Source: Limnephilus marmoratus
Lineage: Eukaryota; Arthropoda; Insecta; Trichoptera; Limnephilidae
Direction of reading: 5' to 3'
Assembly (NCBI GenBank): GCA_917880885.1
Contig: OU862909.1
Location: forward strand, 36,082,405-36,146,404
DNA: 64,000 bases
Shown here: one piece after another, positions 1-10,447 of the stretch
Position numbering within the stretch: the stretch's first letter is position 1
Layout of the letters: each line of letters opens with the position of its first letter
Program-made: the position numbers and the translations under genes
Notes under the pieces: generated by a model
Database searches by the model: none
The model's input: the letters and a program-made list of their open reading frames with translations, nothing else
What the model was told of the DNA's origin: nothing

Positions 1-216
1 TATATCCAAATTAAAATGAAAGTAAAATGGGAGGTTTTATCACGTTATAATTTTTATCTAAACTATTTGCTAGTAACGATTTTGCAATACCGTCTTAAAA
101 ATGCATCTGAAACACCGTGAAAAAACATCCCGTTCTGTGTAATTTTTTGTGGTTCTTTCAAAAGTGCCCGCGGGCCGCACCAAAAGGCCTCGCGGGCCGC
201 AGGTTCCCCACCCCTG
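1..216. mobile_element. Right end of a hAT-type DNA transposon
   Basis: Read on the minus strand from 216, the sequence starts CAGGGGTGGGGAACCTGCGG and then a CGGGCCGC-rich stretch. This is the familiar terminal inverted repeat style of hAT elements. A second GGGCCGC copy lies at about 168-180. The other end is outside the window, so neither element length nor target duplication can be checked. No transposase is visible here. Confidence 0.6.
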
Positions 217-385
217 CACTAGAGCGTTCCGTTATACTCGTATAATCGATTTCAACCACGAGCGCTCGGGAATATGTGAGCCTTCGGTTTGGAAATTTCC
301 CGCCATCTTTCAAAAAATCGTGCCTCTGGATTTTAATACGGTGACATATGTAAACGGCTTATAGACTTATAGTGTTAGAAAGCCA

Positions 386-715
386 TTGAATTGGAATACT
401 TTTCACGTGAGAATACTTTATTATTCGCTCTTGAGTTCAACAGCTCGGCTGTGGAACGATTTGCCGGCCTTGGCGTTTCCTTTTAGATATAGTCAGGGTT
501 TTTCAAACACCTTGGAGCGACAGAAGCACCTTGGTGGCTGCCAAAATCAAGAGACATTTCAAAATTGGCAGCCATCTCTGGTCTGGAGCCCCAAATACCT
601 GAAAAAACGCTCAATTCTGTCTGTGCAGAAACGAGCGGTCCGTTTGATAGATTCTCCTATCACAAACGTATACTGCAATGTCTAGAGCACAGACGTCGGA
701 TGGGAAAGCTTTAAG
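386..715 (+). pseudogene. Two shuffled non-LTR reverse transcriptase C-terminal fragments
   Basis: Positions 421-545 translate to TARLWNDLPALAFPFRYS, and 590-715 to a stretch containing SVQKRAVRLIDSP. Both are signatures of the region after the RT domain in Jockey/CR1-group LINEs. In an intact element the QKRAVRLID motif comes before the LWNDLP motif. Here the order is reversed, so this is a rearranged or twice-inserted relic. Neither piece is functional. Confidence 0.6.
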
Positions 716-844
716 TGTTCTAGTGGTTTTTCAATGGAAGATGTTCACTAGGAAATAGCGTCATTGATTCCTTCGGCACCCGCTATCTAAAGGACTATCT
801 ACGGTCCCGACCATGCGAAAGAAAAATAATATAAATTCACTTAC

Positions 845-1143
845 ACAGACAGACTGCAGAGAGCAGCCGCACAGCATTCTGCGGAGGTTCACAATCAGGA
901 AAAAACGGCTTAGCAGCATAATGCGCGAAGGTTAGCGCCACGATAGCCTGCGTTGTAGGCCGGATGATGAGCAGGGCGGCCCAGATCCTCAGGAAGGCGG
1001 GCATGGGTCCGAAGGCCACGTAGATGTAAGCGTAGTCGCCGCCAGAGCGGGTGATCGAGGTACCCAGCTCGGCGTAGCAGAGCGCGCCCAGGGTGGACAT
1101 CAGCCCGGACAGGGTCCATATCACCAGGGAACTGCCCACTGAC
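845..1143 (-). CDS. SLC7 (LAT/y+LAT-type) amino-acid transporter, coding exon 2
   Basis: This exon encodes residues 51-149 of a heteromeric amino-acid transporter light chain, a 12-TM plasma-membrane exchanger of the APC fold. Visible motifs are [10 protein letters not shown] (TM2), [18 protein letters not shown] and [20 protein letters not shown], all characteristic of SLC7A5-A11 relatives. Cys134 in FFPDCEPP aligns with the cysteine that forms the disulfide to the 4F2hc heavy chain, which supports a heteromeric partner. The acceptor is AACCAG|GTCAGT and the donor T|GTAAGT at 844. The first base completes the Glu codon split with exon 1 (22207-22355); the last base starts the next codon. Further exons lie left of the window. 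Which SLC7 paralogue this is cannot be decided from two exons. Confidence 0.93.
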
Positions 1144-1298
1144 CTGGTTATATCAAATATTATTGTAATAAACCATATTATGTTTAATTCTGAGCGTGAA
1201 TTGATTAGTTCTTCGATCTCGCATTTTTTCTTTCCCATCCTCGCATACGACCCATTCACCATACATTTACAAGTAGGGTGAGGGATACTATTCGTTAG

Positions 1299-1808
1299 TA
1301 GGGGCCGACCAAGATCTCGGTCTCGGCATTCTCGGCTACAAATTCTACCGAGAACTCTGTCTCGGTTCTCGGCGAAAAATCGCCGAAATTCTGGGCCATA
1401 ACCGAGACCGTTGTAAGTAGGTACGGTATAGGATAATGTGATTCAAATCTACCGCGCGCGTCCACATTCGTCACTTGGTGTCAGTGCGTGAGAAAGCTGT
1501 CGATTGTGATTGGTCGGCTGGCAGTGAGACGGGTTTTACTTACCGCTCTTTAGCAGAACTGGTCAATTATACGATATGATGCGACACTCTTTGAAGGATG
1601 AAAACGCAGAAAAACTGATTTTTATGTGCTACAACATAATGTTGTTCAATTTTGATTATTAAAACTATTTAAAACAAATTATTACCTATTACATTCTTAA
1701 ATATACTGTATTATACAATTTATCTCTTCTCGGTCTCGGCCGAGATTTTAATTTATTCTCGGTGTCGGTCCCGGCCGAGAACGAAAAACCTGTATCGGTC
1801 GACCCTTA
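1299..1808. mobile_element. hAT-like MITE with CTCGG-rich ends
   Basis: The imperfect terminal inverted repeats are TAGGGGCCGACC at 1299 and the reverse of GGTCGACCCTTA ending at 1808 (10 of 12 match). Inside each end are repeated TCTCGG/CCGAGA motifs, for example at 1313-1430 and 1726-1785. The flanks TTCGTTAG and TTGGCTAG resemble a decayed 8-bp target duplication (6 of 8). There is no coding capacity in 510 bp. It lies just inside the SLC7 intron, about 155 bp upstream of exon 2. Confidence 0.6.
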
Positions 1809-1816
1809 TTGGCTAG

Positions 1817-2334
1817 TTTTTCACGCTGCTCATGCTTAAAGATATGATCCATGAAAGGAAAATCACAGCTGTGATGACCGATAAAAGGTTATGTTTTAGC
1901 TCTAGAGAACAAGTTGCTTTCCGTTGCCTACCGCGCTACTTCAGATAAACCTCTGGCAGAGACGGTTCGTAAACCGTCTTCTTCGAGTTTAGCTAACTGA
2001 GAGGGAGAAAATACTCGTTGAAACCTTTTTGATAAAACGAAGGGTAAAGTGAACAGTCGGTTTTTCTTTGGGAGGACCGACACAGGTGTAACCTGTTTCT
2101 CAGTGAACCCATAAAGTTATTGTTAAAGTTTATTACTTATGTACACTGCTTTGCTATTGTTGAACTGCTAATAAATACGTTTCATACTTACAAATTGATT
2201 GTTCATACTTGCAAAATTAAAGCCTAATTTTATTCCCCTTTAAAATTGTGCATTTATTTAATAATCCCTTTACATAATCGTATTTTAGATCTTAGTAAAT
2301 ATTAATTCATTCCAGAAGTTATGAATGGGTTGTG
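1817..2334. other. Unassigned intronic AT-rich sequence
   Basis: No gene, RNA or clear transposon end is seen. A GC-richer patch at 1918-2110 (ACCGCGCTACTTCAG and neighbours) may be a repeat relic, but I find no second copy in the window. Confidence 0.4.
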
Positions 2335-2765
2335 CAATGCGATTTATCCCATAAATCACCTTCAAATTTCACAAATATACTTTATAACGTCATAAAAATA
2401 ATGATAGAGCATTTACCGGTGCACTCACCCAAATTCGAAATTAGTATTGAACCAATGCTGTTATTATTGTATGTTATTGTTATTATTAATGCAACCATTG
2501 TATTGCGTGATTTTATTCTAATATAAGTGTAGGTATGTTCACAGTATAATAAATTGACGTAAAATTACTGCCTCAACACAGGCTAGCCTAGTGAGGCAAG
2601 TTACGAGAAACCTAAATTTATAATTATAAATTTCTATTGTTTAAGTACCTACTGGATATATGTATTTTGTTTTCTGTTATTAACTTTTGTACTTATCCAT
2701 TTTTTAAACTGTACTTTTACTGTACTTATGATGTACTTTTTGTTTTTGTAGTTATAAATATATAA
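2335..2765 (+). mobile_element. 5'-truncated LINE 3' end, same family as the 48-52 kb element
   Basis: From about 2399 the sequence runs nearly parallel to 52062-52370. It shares ATAATGATAGAGCATTTAC, the end of ORF2 (ALTQIRN-type region) and the 3' UTR with the CTGCCTCA hairpin. It is therefore a short dead copy of the family whose intact member lies at 47.8-52.4 kb. It ends abruptly near 2765, next to a different LINE that starts mid-ORF at about 2790. Confidence 0.85.
2569..2598 (+). promoter_or_regulatory. 3' UTR hairpin of a LINE (copy A)
   Basis: TGCCTCA (2569-2575) pairs perfectly with TGAGGCA (2592-2598). The loop ACACAGGCTAGCCTAG contains an inner AGGC/GCCT stem. The same architecture, with other stem sequences, recurs in seven more LINE fragments in this window. 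A role in template recognition by the reverse transcriptase is inference from known LINE 3' hairpins. Confidence 0.7.
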
Positions 2766-2794
2766 ACTATGTTATATAAACTAGAGTAACCTAC

Positions 2795-5156
2795 ATGACC
2801 AAATCATGTATTGACCACATATTCCTAAGAACAAAAAAAAATTCTAAAGGAATTGTTTATCAATCAACTATAACTGATCACTTCTCAATAGTAATTGGCC
2901 TCATGAATAAAAAATCCACTCCCATTACCTCATGTGAAAATACATTAAAGACTACGATCAATTTTGAGGAACTAACCTCCAAAATTAAATTAGAAAATTG
3001 GCTCTCTGTTGTAAATTCTTCAGATGTAGATGTTGCATTTAATAAATTTTCTGAAATACTATTGAAACATATTCAGGCTGTTACCGTTGAATCCCCTTTG
3101 AACAACTCAAAAAATAAAAAACTAAAACCATGGATAACAGATGGTTTAATTTTTTGTATTAAAAAACGGGACAAACTCCACAAAAACTTAATTAACAATC
3201 CAAATACACAAGCCCAAACATTTTATAAAAAATACAGAAATATTTGTAACAATCTCATCAGAATCACTAAAGAAAACTACTATAAACATTAATTGTCCAG
3301 AGCCGGTAATAATAATAAAAAAATTTGGCAAATTATTAAAGAAATATCTGACACTGACCATTCAACACCAACAATCAATAAATTAAACATCAACGGACTA
3401 GACACTTCACTAAAAGTCGACCCTGACACTGTGACCAATCACATAAATGAATATTTTTGTAATATTGGAAAAAACTTAGGATCACAAATTTTAAATAAAA
3501 CATCTACCGATGAAAATGCTCTTGCCAACAATATAAATATCTCTGCTTGTGAAACAAACAATTCATTCACACTCAACCCCACCAACTCTGCTGAAATTTC
3601 ACAAACTATAAAACAACTAAAGCCCTCCCATTCATGTAATCATGATAAAATATCCTCAAATATACTCAAAATTATTGAACCTTTTATAAATCTACCACTG
3701 GAACATATCATTAACCTCAGTCTCGACAAAGGTATATTTCCGTACAAACTCAAACTTGCTTTGGTCCAACCAATTTTTAAGTCTGGAACTCCTACTGAGA
3801 TATCAAACTATAGACCTATCTCCATTTTATCATCACTCTCCAAAATCATAGAAAAAATCGTAAAAAAAAGACTTACTGACTATCTTACAAAATACAATAT
3901 TCTCTCGCCTAACCAGCATGGGTTCAGAGAAGGGCTCAGCACAGATTCAGCTATTCTAGAATTAACATCACACATAACAGAAGCCCTAGACAAAGGTGAT
4001 AAATGTCTGGCAATATTTCTAGACTTAGCTAAGGCATTTGACACAGTCTCTCGTCGAATCCTCCTAGCTAAGCTTCATAAATTGGAATAAAGAATAAGGC
4101 ATTTGATTGGTTCAAATCTTACCTAACAGACAGAAAGCAATTTGTTAAGTTACCATCATACAAATCGTCTCAACCTATCAGAATCAATTTTGGTGTACCA
4201 CAGGGCAGTGTACTCGGTCCAATACTTTTTCTCATATACATTAATGATTTATGTAGATTAGAAATTGATGGCAACATAATCACCTTTGCCGATGATACTG
4301 CCCTGATACTAAAAAGTAAAACATGGGTAGAAACTTTTCATAAAGCGGAACTAATTTTGCAAAATGTTAAACAATGGCTGGATGATAATTTACTAACGCT
4401 AAACATAACCAAAACAAAATACCTAACATTCAGTACAAATAATCCAAGTCAACCCTCAAGTAATCATGTATTAAAAATACATTCTTGTAGTAATATATCC
4501 AGCTGTTTATGCAATCCATTGGAAAGAGTAGACTCCATCAGATACTTAGGCGTAATAATCGATAACAAACTGCGATGGGAAGAACATGTAATTAACACAG
4601 TCACAGTCACAAGCCGTATAAGGAAACTGGCTTATATCTTTAGATCATTGCGCAATATACTACAAAAAAATACAATGAGAACAGTATATTTTTCCCTGTG
4701 TCAGTCAATCTTATCGTACGGTATAATTATCTGGGGAGGATGCTCCAAAACTGTATTAGATCCATTAATAAAAGCCCAAAAATTAATAATACGGACTATT
4801 TACAGAGTTCATTATATACACCCCACGAAAGACCTATTTAAAGACTTCAAAGTTCTTAATGTAAAATCCATATATGTAAAAAATATTACCTCTTATTTTA
4901 AATTCAAATTTACAAAAAAAAAAATATAAATTCAAAATACAACACAAGATATTCAAACCTATCGAATTATATTATTCCAACAACAAAAACTTCAATGGCC
5001 CAGTCCCAGTTCAACTTTCTTGCACCTAAAATTTTTAATAATTTATCATTTGAAATAAAGTCCAAAGACAAATATCTCACTTTCAAAAAGGCGCTTACTG
5101 ACCTTCTGATGAGTGACAATGACAATGTTTATAACCTGTTTCACATACTAAAATAG
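2795..5156 (+). pseudogene. Truncated LINE ORF2 (endonuclease C-terminus plus reverse transcriptase)
   Basis: The reading begins inside the apurinic-type endonuclease (SCIDHIFLRT, then STITDHFSI, the metal/catalytic DH motifs). It continues through the RT: NYRPISILSSLSKIIEK at about 3803, FLDLAKAFDTVS at about 4017, FGVPQGSVLGPILFLIYIND at about 4189 and the catalytic FADDTAL at 4285-4305. A stop follows the first segment near 3290, and frameshifts fall near 4080 and 4920, so it is dead. The C-terminal region runs to about 5156. It is related to, but distinct from, the 49124 ORF2, and lacks ORF1 and the endonuclease N-terminus because of 5' truncation. Confidence 0.9.
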
Positions 5157-5722
5157 TTATTAATTATTAATAGTTAAAAGAAAACAAAACGTAAGATATA
5201 ATAATGTTTTATTACTAATGTTTTTGGGTTATTGTCATTCAATTTATTCAAAATTAAAAACGGTTTTTGCAAATGCAAAATGATTTTAATGCAAAACGGA
5301 AATTTTCTAACCTTCGGAACATCCCCGATATGAGAGGTTAAACTTCCATATTCATCGGTTAATTATCATATTTAATGTCATATGTTATGTTTTTACCCCG
5401 CTTATAGCTCAATTTGACATAATCTTTCTTATAAAAGTAATGCTTTATAATATTATGATGTTTTAATTTAAAATCACTTCATTAATATGTTAAAAAATAG
5501 AATTATACCAACGCATATTGTCGAACAGGCTATGCCTTTTGTAATCTTTTTTGTTTCCATTTTTTGTATTATCTTGTATTTGTATGTTTTTTTTTAATAA
5601 CTGTTACAATGAATCAAAACTTTTCAATAATAGAAAGAGTATATGCCTGAATTATTTATTGTACATATTTACATTGTATTCATTTATCTATTTATAAAAT
5701 AAGAAATATATATAGCAATAAG

Positions 5723-5763
5723 CTGCACATCTCACTAGGGCATTCCTGTATCGAGATGTGCAG
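5723..5763 (-). promoter_or_regulatory. 3' UTR hairpin of a LINE (copy B, minus strand)
   Basis: CTGCACATCTC (5723-5733) and GAGATGTGCAG (5753-5763) form a perfect 11-bp stem. Read on the minus strand the loop is GATACAGGAATGCCCTAGT, matching the ACAGG...CCTAGT pattern of the other copies only in that orientation. A minus-strand LINE 3' end is therefore buried here. Confidence 0.65.
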
Positions 5764-6388
5764 TTTTACAACAAAGTTTTACAACAATGTAGTTTTACAA
5801 TAATGTAATTTTAAAAAAAAAGATAAGAAAGAAACATACACATAAACTTAATAAAAATATTATAATAAACCTACAAAAGCAGCATGAGTACAGTTATTCA
5901 AACATTAATAAATAATTATATTCTGTCACCATGTTAGAAAATAACACCTCTTTTATTAACATATATCTCAATACTATTTGGAAAGATACTTACTGCAAAT
6001 ACTCAAGCTCCATTCTAATTACACCTTCATACACTTCAAAAAAAAAAAAAAAATTACAACTGTGTGTAAATGTGTTGGTACTGTGTCCATGGCCGTATAT
6101 ATACATATTAATGTATTCATGTACCTAGACGCATATATATGTGTAAGTGTGTGTGTGTATATGCCTATGTGTGTATGGATGTGTGCACCTGTATATACGT
6201 ATGCGTATGCACTCACACATATAAATTTTAAAATAAGGATATGTATCTTCTCACAAACTTATCCTTACCCAAATCTTTTTCTCTTTACTAGTTTTTTATT
6301 ATAACTTTACCAATTTTCAACATCATTACATTACTAATAGTTCCATATGTTAACAATAGACTTCACTTAAAGTAAATATCCTCCATTG

Positions 6389-6422
6389 TCACCATGAAAC
6401 AGGCAGCCGCCTAGTATGGTGA
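6389..6422 (+). promoter_or_regulatory. 3' UTR hairpin of a LINE (copy C)
   Basis: TCACCAT (6389-6395) pairs with ATGGTGA (6416-6422). The loop GAAACAGGCAGCCGCCTAGT has an inner AGGC/GCCT stem. It lies about 60 nt before the AAAT-repeat tail. Confidence 0.7.
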
Positions 6423-6485
6423 TTCAATGTATCCAATTCTATGTAAATGTCTAATTATGTAACATGTATTTAAATAAATAAATAA

Positions 6486-6880
6486 ATAAATCTTAATTTT
6501 TTTTGTTCAATAAAGATATATTATTATTTATTATTATTGATACAATGAAAATAAATAACTTTTCTTCTTCAGGATAAGAGATTAATATAAAAAAAGACAA
6601 GCAAGTATAGACAAAATATTAAAAAGGAGAGGTGATAATTACTTAAAATATCATAAAAACCAATTATATAAAATTAAATATAAATAATATTTTAGGATGT
6701 TCAATAAAAAAAAATTACTTTGTATTCAGCACTATTTAATCAAAATAATCGAAACCGATGGTTTCTTCGACAAGACAAACGTACAAAAACATAGAAAACC
6801 TTTGGATTCGAAACATGTCAATTATTTTGATTAAATTGTGGTGCGTTCAAAGTTATTTATTTTTAATAAAATAAAATAAG
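6486..6880. repeat. AT-rich spacer with a small foldback MITE
   Basis: Nothing coding is seen. At about 6712-6860 there are roughly 38-bp inverted repeats whose inner parts are TTTAATCAAAATAAT (6734-) and ATTATTTTGATTAAA (to about 6833). This is consistent with a MITE of about 150 bp. The outer TIR parts carry several mismatches. Confidence 0.5.
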
Positions 6881-7080
6881 ATAACTAAAAATATGGCGGA
6901 TAGAATAAGGGAACGGTCACTCCTGAACCCATTAACCCCCATATTCCTACCCATCCCTCATACCTCTTTCTTTCCCAGAACTTCCTCTCATTCCTTTCCT
7001 TAAAAAAAACCTCCATACAGCATCCACAGAGCTGACACAGGCCTTGAGGGGAATTATGTGTGGAGCTAATGTAAAATAAT
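6880..7080 (+). repeat. Dispersed retroelement 3' repeat, partial copy 1
   Basis: The segment GAACGGTCACTCCTGAACCC through ACTTCCTCTC and the CCTCCATACAGCATCC motif matches copies at 10815-11163, 24560-24962 and 61340-61690. The better copies end in a GGCCTCCTGTGTGGAG hairpin plus oligo-A. They are probably 3' ends of a SINE or LINE I cannot name. Confidence 0.6.
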
Positions 7081-7510
7081 GTTTTTGTTCATTTTAAATT
7101 CTTTGATGTCAATGTACGAAGAAATGTCCCACTGAATTGTTCTTTTTTACGATTATTTCCAGTATTTTAATTTGCCTGTATTTTAACTGAGTCATGTTTG
7201 TAGTATATTTATATCGTTGATATTAAATAAATTATTGTTTGAATAGACACTCTACTAAGTAATAAGCATTTTTTGTGGAGTTGGGTACGGCATGTGTAGA
7301 TTATAAGGGATTCGTAAAAATCGTCCAATGTAAACATGAAATTTTCGATAATGTATGGGGAAAAGATGAATAGATTACCTAATCACCTACTCCTACAAAC
7401 ATAATTAAAAAATGTAACAGAAGACCTTTATCTTATGTCTTCATATTGAAAGCTGAGGGGAGATCTCGACGTCGAGAATTCAGTGGTAGTTTATTAAACA
7501 TAATACGTAT
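7081..7510. other. Unassigned intronic sequence
   Basis: AT-rich sequence with no ORF, no repeat partner in the window and no obvious transposon ends. Confidence 0.4.
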
Positions 7511-7972
7511 AAGGCTGAATTTAGTCTCACGCTGACCGCACGCGCACCGTCTGCGCTGATGGTCGACATATATGAACTTTTAGGAAGCGTTTTTGAATGA
7601 CGCGAAGCAATCAGCGCGCAAGGTGGTCAGCGTTGATGGCTACGCGGCCGTACGCGTCGCGCGTCGGCGCCGCGTAGCTGTCGGCGCTGACGATTGCACG
7701 AGCGCCTCTGCTTTCAGTGAGCGTTCTAGTGTCGAGCGGAGCGGACGTTGTCAGCGTGTACAGTCATGGCGGATCGTTTTTTTTTTTGGGATAGGTAGTA
7801 CAAAGCAGCAATAACTAATACACTCCGCATTTTGGTCTTCGTCTGTACAGCAAGGTGGTCAGTACGAAACTGAAACGAGCCACGCTGAGCCTCAGCGCTG
7901 ACGAACTACGCGCTGATCTATGAGCGCTGATCTATGAGCGCTGACGGTGAGCGTGAGACTAAATTCAGCCTT
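7511..7972. mobile_element. GC-rich MITE with 22-bp terminal inverted repeats
   Basis: AAGGCTGAATTTAGTCTCAC at 7511 is repeated inverted at 7951-7972 (GTGAGACTAAATTCAGCCTT). The interior is unusually GC-rich for this region. It carries subterminal GCGCTGA/TCAGCGC repeats, for example a direct duplication of TGAGCGCTGATCTA at 7905-7935. Short reading frames inside are incidental. No transposase is present, so it depends on a partner in trans. The superfamily is unclear. Confidence 0.75.
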
Positions 7973-7979
7973 AGTGACG

Positions 7980-8270
7980 AATGAATTAACCTCCAAGTAA
8001 AGAAAAGACCAGGATCGCTTCAGGAAAAGACCATCCACGTTCGGGTGATGACAGTCATGTGTAAAAACAATAACTAATAATCTTCTATATTATTTGTAAA
8101 AAGCATTAACTTTATGGCTCGCCATTATTTACAATAAAAACATTTAAAATTGTCTCAGACCATTAAAAGTGGTCGAATGAATATGCGTATTATGATTAAA
8201 GTGATCTGTAACAAATTTGTGTTGTTATTGTAATAATCTTCCAGGTTATCAGTTTTAACAAAGGTAAAAA
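7980..8270. other. Unassigned intronic sequence
   Basis: No feature is seen; it separates the MITE from the SINE cluster. Confidence 0.4.
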
Positions 8271-8274
8271 TTTA

Positions 8275-8416
8275 AATAAATGAAGACAATATAAGCGAAA
8301 CTCAATCGAAAATCTGGAAACAGAAAAATCAGAAAAAACATATTGACACCTCTGGGACACGAACCCAGGACCTCTTGCTTTCCGGGCAAACGCGCTAACC
8401 ACTGCGCCACGGTGTC
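8275..8416 (-). mobile_element. tRNA-derived SINE, minus strand
   Basis: On the minus strand 8416-8345 reads as a 72-nt tRNA-like head: acceptor arm GACACCG pairing with GGTGTC, A box TGGCGCAGTGG and B box GGTTCGTGTCC. The SINE body follows (TCTGATTTTTCTGTTTCC ... TATTGTCTTCATTTA). The same body appears at 8640-8730 and 9510-9600. The anticodon loop lacks the universal T33, so this is a SINE head and not a working tRNA gene. Confidence 0.8.
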
Positions 8417-8618
8417 GATATGAAATTCGGTCATGTTTAACTGTACCATACTTCGACTAAGAAGCACCTGCATTATCTTCATTTTCTTTAACGCATATAT
8501 TATTGGCAACTATCTTTATGCATGATTGCAAGATTCATACCCGAACTAAATGCTCTCTAGATAGTGTCTGGATAAATCTTTATCAATTTTATTTAATGTG
8601 CGACATCTATCAAGAGTG

Positions 8619-8740
8619 TGTCCCAGAGGTGTCAATATGTTTTTCTGATTTTTCTGTTTCCAGATTTTCGATTGAGTTTCGCTTATATTGTCTTCATTTA
8701 TTTAAATATTACAATTTGAGGTTTTACTCATAAAGTTAAA
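8619..8740 (+). mobile_element. 5'-truncated SINE copy
   Basis: Starts within the 3' end of the tRNA-like head (GTCCCAGAGGTGTCAATATG) and continues through the SINE body to ACAATTTGAGGTTTTACTC. It lies opposite in orientation to the SINE at 8275-8416, forming an inverted pair with a spacer of about 200 bp. Confidence 0.8.
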
Positions 8741-8815
8741 ATAACAAAAAAATTTTTTAAAAAAAGGTAAAAATACTCTTGAACTCTTGTATTATTTGCA
8801 TAAAAAATTTTACAA

Positions 8816-9080
8816 CGGGTGGCGCACGACTAGTTTGAAGAATGTGTGTATTACATGTAGTTTAGCGCCAAGGAGGGAAGGCGGGAGGGGGAGGAAATCC
8901 GGGAGTTGGAAGGGGAACAAAGGATGGCGGTAGTGCGGGAGGTGTGACAAGGGAGGGAGGAAGATGGAAAGGGAACGCGGGAGGGGGAGGGGAAGAGTAG
9001 GCGGAAGGATAACGGGGACGAATGGTAACGGACGCAGGGAGATTTCTCTATTTGAGTGGCATTGCAACGCATGTCGGGAA
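8816..9080 (+). mobile_element. Helitron-like GGGAGG-rich 3' fragment, copy 1
   Basis: Begins GGTGGCGCACGAC, has a G/A-rich GGGAGGGGGAGG core and ends CATTGCAACGCATGTCGGG, like the Helitron at 11228-11780 and the fragments at 19325 and 52500. The expected CTAG terminus is missing, because a SINE adjoins. Proline/arginine-rich frames across it are products of base composition. Confidence 0.65.
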
Positions 9081-9084
9081 CACT

Positions 9085-9195
9085 GCCGGAAAATTTGAAA
9101 CAAAAAATCTGAAAAAGATCGGTCTCATCGAGGAATTGAACTCAGGACCTTAGCCTTTTTGGGGCACTGCTCTAATCTGAGATTTTACTAATTGA
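9085..9195 (-). mobile_element. tRNA-like SINE relic, minus strand
   Basis: On the minus strand there is a B-box-like GAGTTCAATTCCTCGATGAG followed by the SINE body GATCTTTTTCAGATTTTTTG. The A box is degenerate. It is a member of the SINE group at 8275-9600. Confidence 0.55.
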
Positions 9196-9427
9196 GTTTT
9201 TCAAAAAATTAAAAATATTCATGGTAGACTTAGAGTAAAGTCAATAAAAGTCGCACATTAAAATAAAAATGGATATATTTATCCAAGACACTATCAAGAT
9301 TGCATTATTTCGAGATGAATCTGTCAATCATACTTAAAGATAGCAGCCAATAAAAATACGAGTTAAGAAAATGTAAAATAATTTTGGTAGTTCTTAGCCG
9401 AAGTAAGATACAGTTATATATGACCGA

Positions 9428-9600
9428 AGAGGATATGGTCGAATAAGCTCAGTTTTAGAGCAGAGCCCCGGCAAGACTAAGGCTCTGGGTTCGATTCCTA
9501 GATGCGACCGATTTTTTTCTGATTTTCCGTTTCAGAGTTGCTAATATTGTCTTCAATGATTTAATATTACAATTTGAGGTTTTCCTCACTAAGTTCTTCC
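9428..9600 (+). mobile_element. tRNA-derived SINE, plus strand
   Basis: The tRNA-like head runs from GGTCGAATAAGCTCAG to TGCGACCG, with a perfect B box GGTTCGATTCC at 9488-9498. The body TTTTCTGATTTTCCGTTTCA through ACAATTTGAGGTTTTCCTC is shared with the 8.3-8.7 kb copies. The head differs from theirs, so the two subfamilies share a body but have different tRNA ancestors or strong drift. Confidence 0.75.
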
Positions 9601-9944
9601 AATAATAAAAAATAATATTTTTGTTTAAATAAATTGAGCAAAGTTGTTGAGAACCTTGAAATAGCCAATGAAGTAAGTAAGTCAATGTTGATAAGGCAGG
9701 AAAAAGATAAACTACAATTGGTCCATAATTATTAATTATGCATACTGTATACCTAATCTTTACGAGTTATTGTGAGAATAAATTATTGCTATGCCTAATC
9801 TTGGTATAGTAGCTACGTAGAAACCTTCGGGTTTTGTTGAGTGTTGTGCCAATTATTCACCATTGTGTAGGGGTTGCACCTTACCGATCTTTTCAGAAGG
9901 CGCCGTGTCCCCGCCCAAAAAGAAGAAGATGGAGAGATATGTAA
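9601..9944. other. Unassigned intronic sequence
   Basis: No supported feature. Confidence 0.4.
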
Positions 9945-10149
9945 TTACGAATGTTGGAGAGAGTGCGCTAATATTTAAAACGATAAAATTGAAGCGAAAA
10001 TTGTGAAAATTGTTAATGAAACACGACTCGTTTAAAATAGAGCAAAAATCTAATGGGGGTTGTCTATAACAGCATTTAAAGAAATACTGTGATTTTTTTC
10101 ATACATCTAACTTGTAAAACAACTGAAACAAAGTGTTTATATTATTAAT

Positions 10150-10291
10150 TATAAATATGTATCTATGAGTTCGATTATGTACACGTATGCGAATACCTGT
10201 GTGTAAGTATGTGCGCATATGCGTGTATGTGTGTATGAACATAATTGTGTTTATGTATGTACATATATGTAAATGTATATGTGTCTAAGTT

Positions 10292-10340
<49 letters not shown>

Positions 10341-10447
10341 CCGCCTCGGAACAGACTTAGTCTAGTGAGGCGGGCTACTAACTTGTGTGTATATGATTAT
10401 TATTACAATAAACGCCCGGGTTGCCGGCATTAAAAAAAAAAAAAAAA
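10150..10447 (+). mobile_element. LINE 3' end with TA microsatellite, hairpin and poly-A
   Basis: A GT-rich lead, a (TA)n run at 10295-10336, a stem-loop at 10340-10374 and a 16-nt A-tail at 10432-10447 make a typical LINE 3' UTR. It is inserted into the dispersed repeat above. There is no coding part, so the copy is heavily 5'-truncated. Confidence 0.75.
10340..10374 (+). promoter_or_regulatory. 3' UTR hairpin of a LINE (copy D)
   Basis: CCCGCCTC (10340-10347) pairs with GAGGCGGG (10367-10374). The loop GGAACAGACTTAGTCTAGT has an inner AGAC/GTCT stem, so both stems differ from copy A yet still pair. It lies 58 nt before the poly-A tail. Confidence 0.75.

Larger units (their letters stand above)
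5157..6485. mobile_element. Stacked LINE 3' UTR fragments
   Basis: This stretch follows the dead ORF2 and appears to be more than one 3' UTR. A minus-strand hairpin of the conserved type sits at 5723-5763. A plus-strand one sits at 6389-6422, in a segment (about 6210-6485) repeated almost exactly at 37490-37777. That segment ends in AAATAAATAAAT, a microsatellite-like LINE tail. A GT-rich stretch at 6085-6200 lies between them. No coding sequence is supported. Confidence 0.7.

Noticed and set aside
7593..7814. 73-codon Arg/Ser/Val-rich frame as a gene
   Set aside because: It lies wholly inside a MITE with clear inverted ends and subterminal repeats.
8345..8416. Functional tRNA gene
   Set aside because: The acceptor arm pairs, but the anticodon loop lacks T33 and a SINE body with further copies follows.
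8810..9103. Pro/Arg-rich frames across the G-rich Helitron cores (also 11351-11812, 30385-30600, 52527-52859)
   Set aside because: They come from GGGAGG-type composition in non-autonomous Helitrons, exist on both strands, and are not conserved in frame between copies.
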